Assembly: GCA_016882345.1 (NCBI GenBank) | Contig: VGQR01000018.1 | Location: 1 to 14,594, forward strand | Origin: Cyanobacteria bacterium K_DeepCast_35m_m2_023 | GTDB taxonomy: Bacteria; Cyanobacteriota; Cyanobacteriia; PCC-6307; Cyanobiaceae | DNA length: 14,594 nt | Reading direction: 5' to 3' | Shown here: piece after piece, positions 12,948-14,594 of the stretch | Layout of the letters: each line of letters opens with the position of its first letter | How positions within the stretch are numbered: position 1 is the stretch's first letter | Program-made: the position numbers and the translations under genes | The notes under the pieces: generated by a model | Database searches by the model: none | What the model was told of the DNA's origin: nothing | Seen by the model: the letters and a program-made list of their open reading frames with translations, nothing else

Positions 12948-13397
12948 TCAGAGCGGCTGCACACCGTTCGCCAGGCTCGAGGCCTCCAGCCAGCGGTTGA
13001 TCGGCTCGCTCAAGCTGCAGCGCCCGCGGTTGTCGGCGCGAATCGCCAGATGGCGCGTCAGACCCTGGGCCACCATCTGGCCGTCAGTGCTGAAGCGGTA
13101 GGTCACCTCAAAGCTGCCGGGGTCCAGCCGCCGGGGCTCCAAGGCGATGGCCAGGGGGTCGCCGCACACCAGAGGCCGGCGAAAGTCGGCGCTGCAGTGC
13201 ACGATCGGCAGAGCCACCTCAGGTGTGGCGGCGGGCGTCGGAAACACGGCGCTCGCCACCAGGCCAAAGCGCTCGAGGCTTTCTTCGTAGGCCTCGTGAC
13301 ACCACTGCAGCAGCCGCACAAAGTGCACCACACCAGCGGCATCGGTGTCGCCGAAGCGCACCGTTCGGCACAGCAGCAACCAGTCGTCGGAATGCAT
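12948..13397 (-). CDS. menI: 1,4-dihydroxy-2-naphthoyl-CoA thioesterase
   Basis: This hotdog-fold (4HBT) thioesterase releases DHNA from DHNA-CoA, giving the substrate of MenA. The 149-residue product begins MHSDDWLLLCRTVRFGDTDAAGVVHF: the RFGDTDAAGVV block contains the catalytic Asp of the 4HBT family and is nearly the same as in the cyanobacterial DHNA-CoA thioesterase Slr0204 as I recall it. WCHEAYEESLERFG follows on the long hotdog helix, and IVHCSADFRRPLVCGDPLAI is the central strand pair. The ATG at 13397 was chosen because it directly precedes the conserved start; the frame is open for another 45 codons but those residues look unrelated. Length fits the family (about 140). In this window it is separated from menE by the accessory islet. 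The product is cytosolic. Confidence 0.92.
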   Translation of the reverse strand: MHSDDWLLLCRTVRFGDTDAAGVVHFVRLLQWCHEAYEESLERFGLVASAVFPTPAATPEVALPIVHCSADFRRPLVCGDPLAIALEPRRLDPGSFEVTYRFSTDGQMVAQGLTRHLAIRADNRGRCSLSEPINRWLEASSLANGVQPL

Positions 13398-13458
13398 CAA
13401 CCGGGTTGTGGCCCCGTTCGTTGGCTGCCACGGTGCGGCCCAGTCTGGGACATGCGCC

Positions 13459-14142
13459 ATGGCCGCCCCAATGGCAACCGAACAGCCCACGATCAACAAG
13501 GCCTGGGAGGCCCTGTTGGCCCACGTCCCCACGATGGTGCTGATCTGGGTGGCTTCAGCGGTGCTGGCGGGTTTCGTCTTCGCTGTCTATGCCTTGATTA
13601 GCTTGATCGGCGTCGGCATCGCTGGTGGTCAGAGTGAGGGTCTGGCCGCCAACCTGGGCATGGCACTGGGGCAGCTGGGTCAGTTGCCGTTCACGATCCT
13701 GTAGAATCTGATCGGATTGTTGTTTGTCGCCGTTCCTGCCTTGTACTGCGACCGGGGCGAGACGATCAGCGTGCAACAGGCCTTTGCAGCCCTGCTCAAA
13801 CGCCCATGGCGTTACTTCTGGGCGGGGGTGCTGTTTTCGCTGGTCAGCGCGATCGGCTTTGTGCTCTGCATCCTTCCGGGGATTGCTGTGATGCTGGTGA
13901 TGCCGGTGTACGTCGACCGCATCTTTTTGAGCGATCAGTCGATCACCGATGCGTTCGCGGCGTCGTTTCAGGCGGTCTATCGCTCGACCAACGGCATGGA
14001 TTTCGTCGGCATCGAGCTGTTGACCTGGCTGGTGGTCGTCGTGGTGTCGGTCTGCACCTGCGGCCTGGGGGCGTTGGTGGCTGTGCCGATGAGCAGCTTT
14101 TATCTGCAGAACGCGGACTATCACAAGGGCGTGATCAGCTGA
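13459..14142 (+). pseudogene. Multi-pass membrane protein interrupted by an in-frame TAG
   Basis: Two open segments in the same frame, 13459-13704 and 13705-14142, are separated only by TAG at 13702-13704 (codon 82). Joined, they give about 227 residues with five or so hydrophobic spans: VLIWVASAVLAGFVFAVYAL before the stop; LIGLLFVAVPALY, a GVLFSLVSAIGFVLCILPGIAVMLVMPV pair, and LLTWLVVVVVSVCTCGLGAL after it. The QQAFAALLKRPWRYF loop and the FVLCILPGIAV element resemble a widespread class of uncharacterised bacterial membrane proteins; I do not know a function. A single CAG-to-TAG change would explain the break, because both sides read as coherent membrane protein. Alternatives are a base-call error, suppression, or internal initiation at TTG 13717. 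Starts at ATG 13459 or 13471 are both possible. The gene is divergent from menI (61-base gap). Confidence 0.7.
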
Positions 14143-14160
14143 GCAGCGGTCCCGCGGCCG

Positions 14161-14556
14161 TCAAGCTGCCGGGAACCCTGGGAACCCCCGGATTCCCAGC
14201 CCAAAGCTCAGTCCCAGCCGCAACAGCCAATAGGCCAGCAACGCTGCGGCCCCCCAGCCCAACGGCCAGGCCGGTAGCCGCCGGGGCAGCAGGCGGCGCT
14301 GGTGGATGGCGCTGAACGACCACCACAGCAGCGCGGCCGCCACGGGGGGGCCGAAGGCATGCCACTGGATCGAGCTGGCGAGATCACCTCTCAGTGCCGC
14401 AGCCGCGGCCCGGGTCACGTAGCAGGTGGGGCAGGGGATCCCGGTCAGTGCCCGGAACGGGCAGCTGATCCCTGGCAGACCCGGGTGCAACCCCTTGAGC
14501 CAGAGGCAGCCCGTGAGGATGGCCGGCCCAAGACATGCGGCGTGTCCCAGTCGCAA
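14161..14556 (-). CDS. DUF2752 family membrane protein (start uncertain)
   Basis: The product of about 131 residues has the DUF2752 hallmark: CPFRALTGIPCPTCYVTRA (32-50), a Cys-rich turn with CP-x-C-x-x-TR, then a helical part with W-H-A-F-G-P-P and two or three hydrophobic spans (about 71-80 and 98-122). The family's function is unknown; it is common in cyanobacteria. The TTG at 14556 is the first start-like codon, but the frame is open to the right edge of the window with no ATG seen, so the true N-terminus may lie outside. It converges with the interrupted membrane protein gene, with 18 bases between the stops. Confidence 0.75.
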   Translation of the reverse strand: MRLGHAACLGPAILTGCLWLKGLHPGLPGISCPFRALTGIPCPTCYVTRAAAAALRGDLASSIQWHAFGPPVAAALLWWSFSAIHQRRLLPRRLPAWPLGWGAAALLAYWLLRLGLSFGLGIRGFPGFPAA

Positions 14557-14594
14557 GGCTGCGCGTGAATCGCGTCGATGTGAGATTACGTTGC

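Noticed and set aside
12618..12964. Minus-strand frames of 78 and 93 codons
   Set aside because: They lack ribosome-binding sites and family features, overlap each other and the better plus-strand small ORF, and have unlikely composition.
1..14594. CRISPR arrays, tRNA or rRNA genes, insertion sequences, prophage genes
   Set aside because: None was seen. The repeats are short local tandem duplications without spacers, and no transposase or integrase is encoded.

Overview
The window looks like chromosomal DNA from a high-GC marine or brackish picocyanobacterium (Synechococcus/Cyanobium type). The reasons are a near-complete set of phylloquinone (vitamin K1) genes including a cyanobacterial-style DHNA phytyltransferase and DHNA-CoA thioesterase, small proteins typical of cyanobacteria (DUF3285 beside prfB, DUF2752, DUF3307), a strongly GC-rich third codon position, and frequent GTG/TTG starts. 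Genus and lineage are inference; there is no rRNA gene to settle them.

Left part (1-5077). A 5'-truncated HisC-type aminotransferase on the plus strand converges with a tightly packed minus-strand run that reads prfB, DUF3285, ybeY, dgkA, trpG/pabA, and a secreted metallo-beta-lactamase-fold protein. prfB needs a +1 programmed frameshift at a canonical CTT-TGA-C site, so it appears as two overlapping reading frames. About 277 bases without a recognised gene separate prfB from the divergent grxC.

Middle part (5078-11366). grxC and gshB form a small plus-strand thiol/glutathione operon. It converges on a minus-strand pair of menF (isochorismate synthase) and a DUF3307 membrane protein. menF is divergent from menA-menC-menE, a plus-strand operon with 5-base and ATGA junctions. 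With menI at 12948-13397 this gives the first step (chorismate to isochorismate), the OSB-forming, OSB-CoA-forming and DHNA-CoA-hydrolysing steps, and the prenylation step. menD, menH, menB and the final methyltransferase are not in the window.

Right part (11363-14594). Between menE and menI lies an accessory islet. It holds (a) a single minus-strand ORF joining a MazE-like (DUF3018-type) antitoxin segment to a MazF/PemK-like toxin segment, whose stop codon overlaps the menE stop, and (b) a decayed second copy of menE with a nonsense codon and two internal deletions. After menI, a multi-pass membrane protein is interrupted by one in-frame TAG, and a DUF2752 protein runs to the window edge.

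A recurrent theme is short tandem duplication: 15-base units at the 3' end of two genes, 15- and 18-base units inside the toxin-antitoxin ORF, and 13- and 17-base units in non-coding DNA. Units inside reading frames are all multiples of three. The points most worth following are the fused/decayed mazEF-like ORF, the second menE copy, the amber-interrupted membrane protein, the Lys-to-Arg change in MenC, and the loss of metal ligands in the MBL-fold protein.
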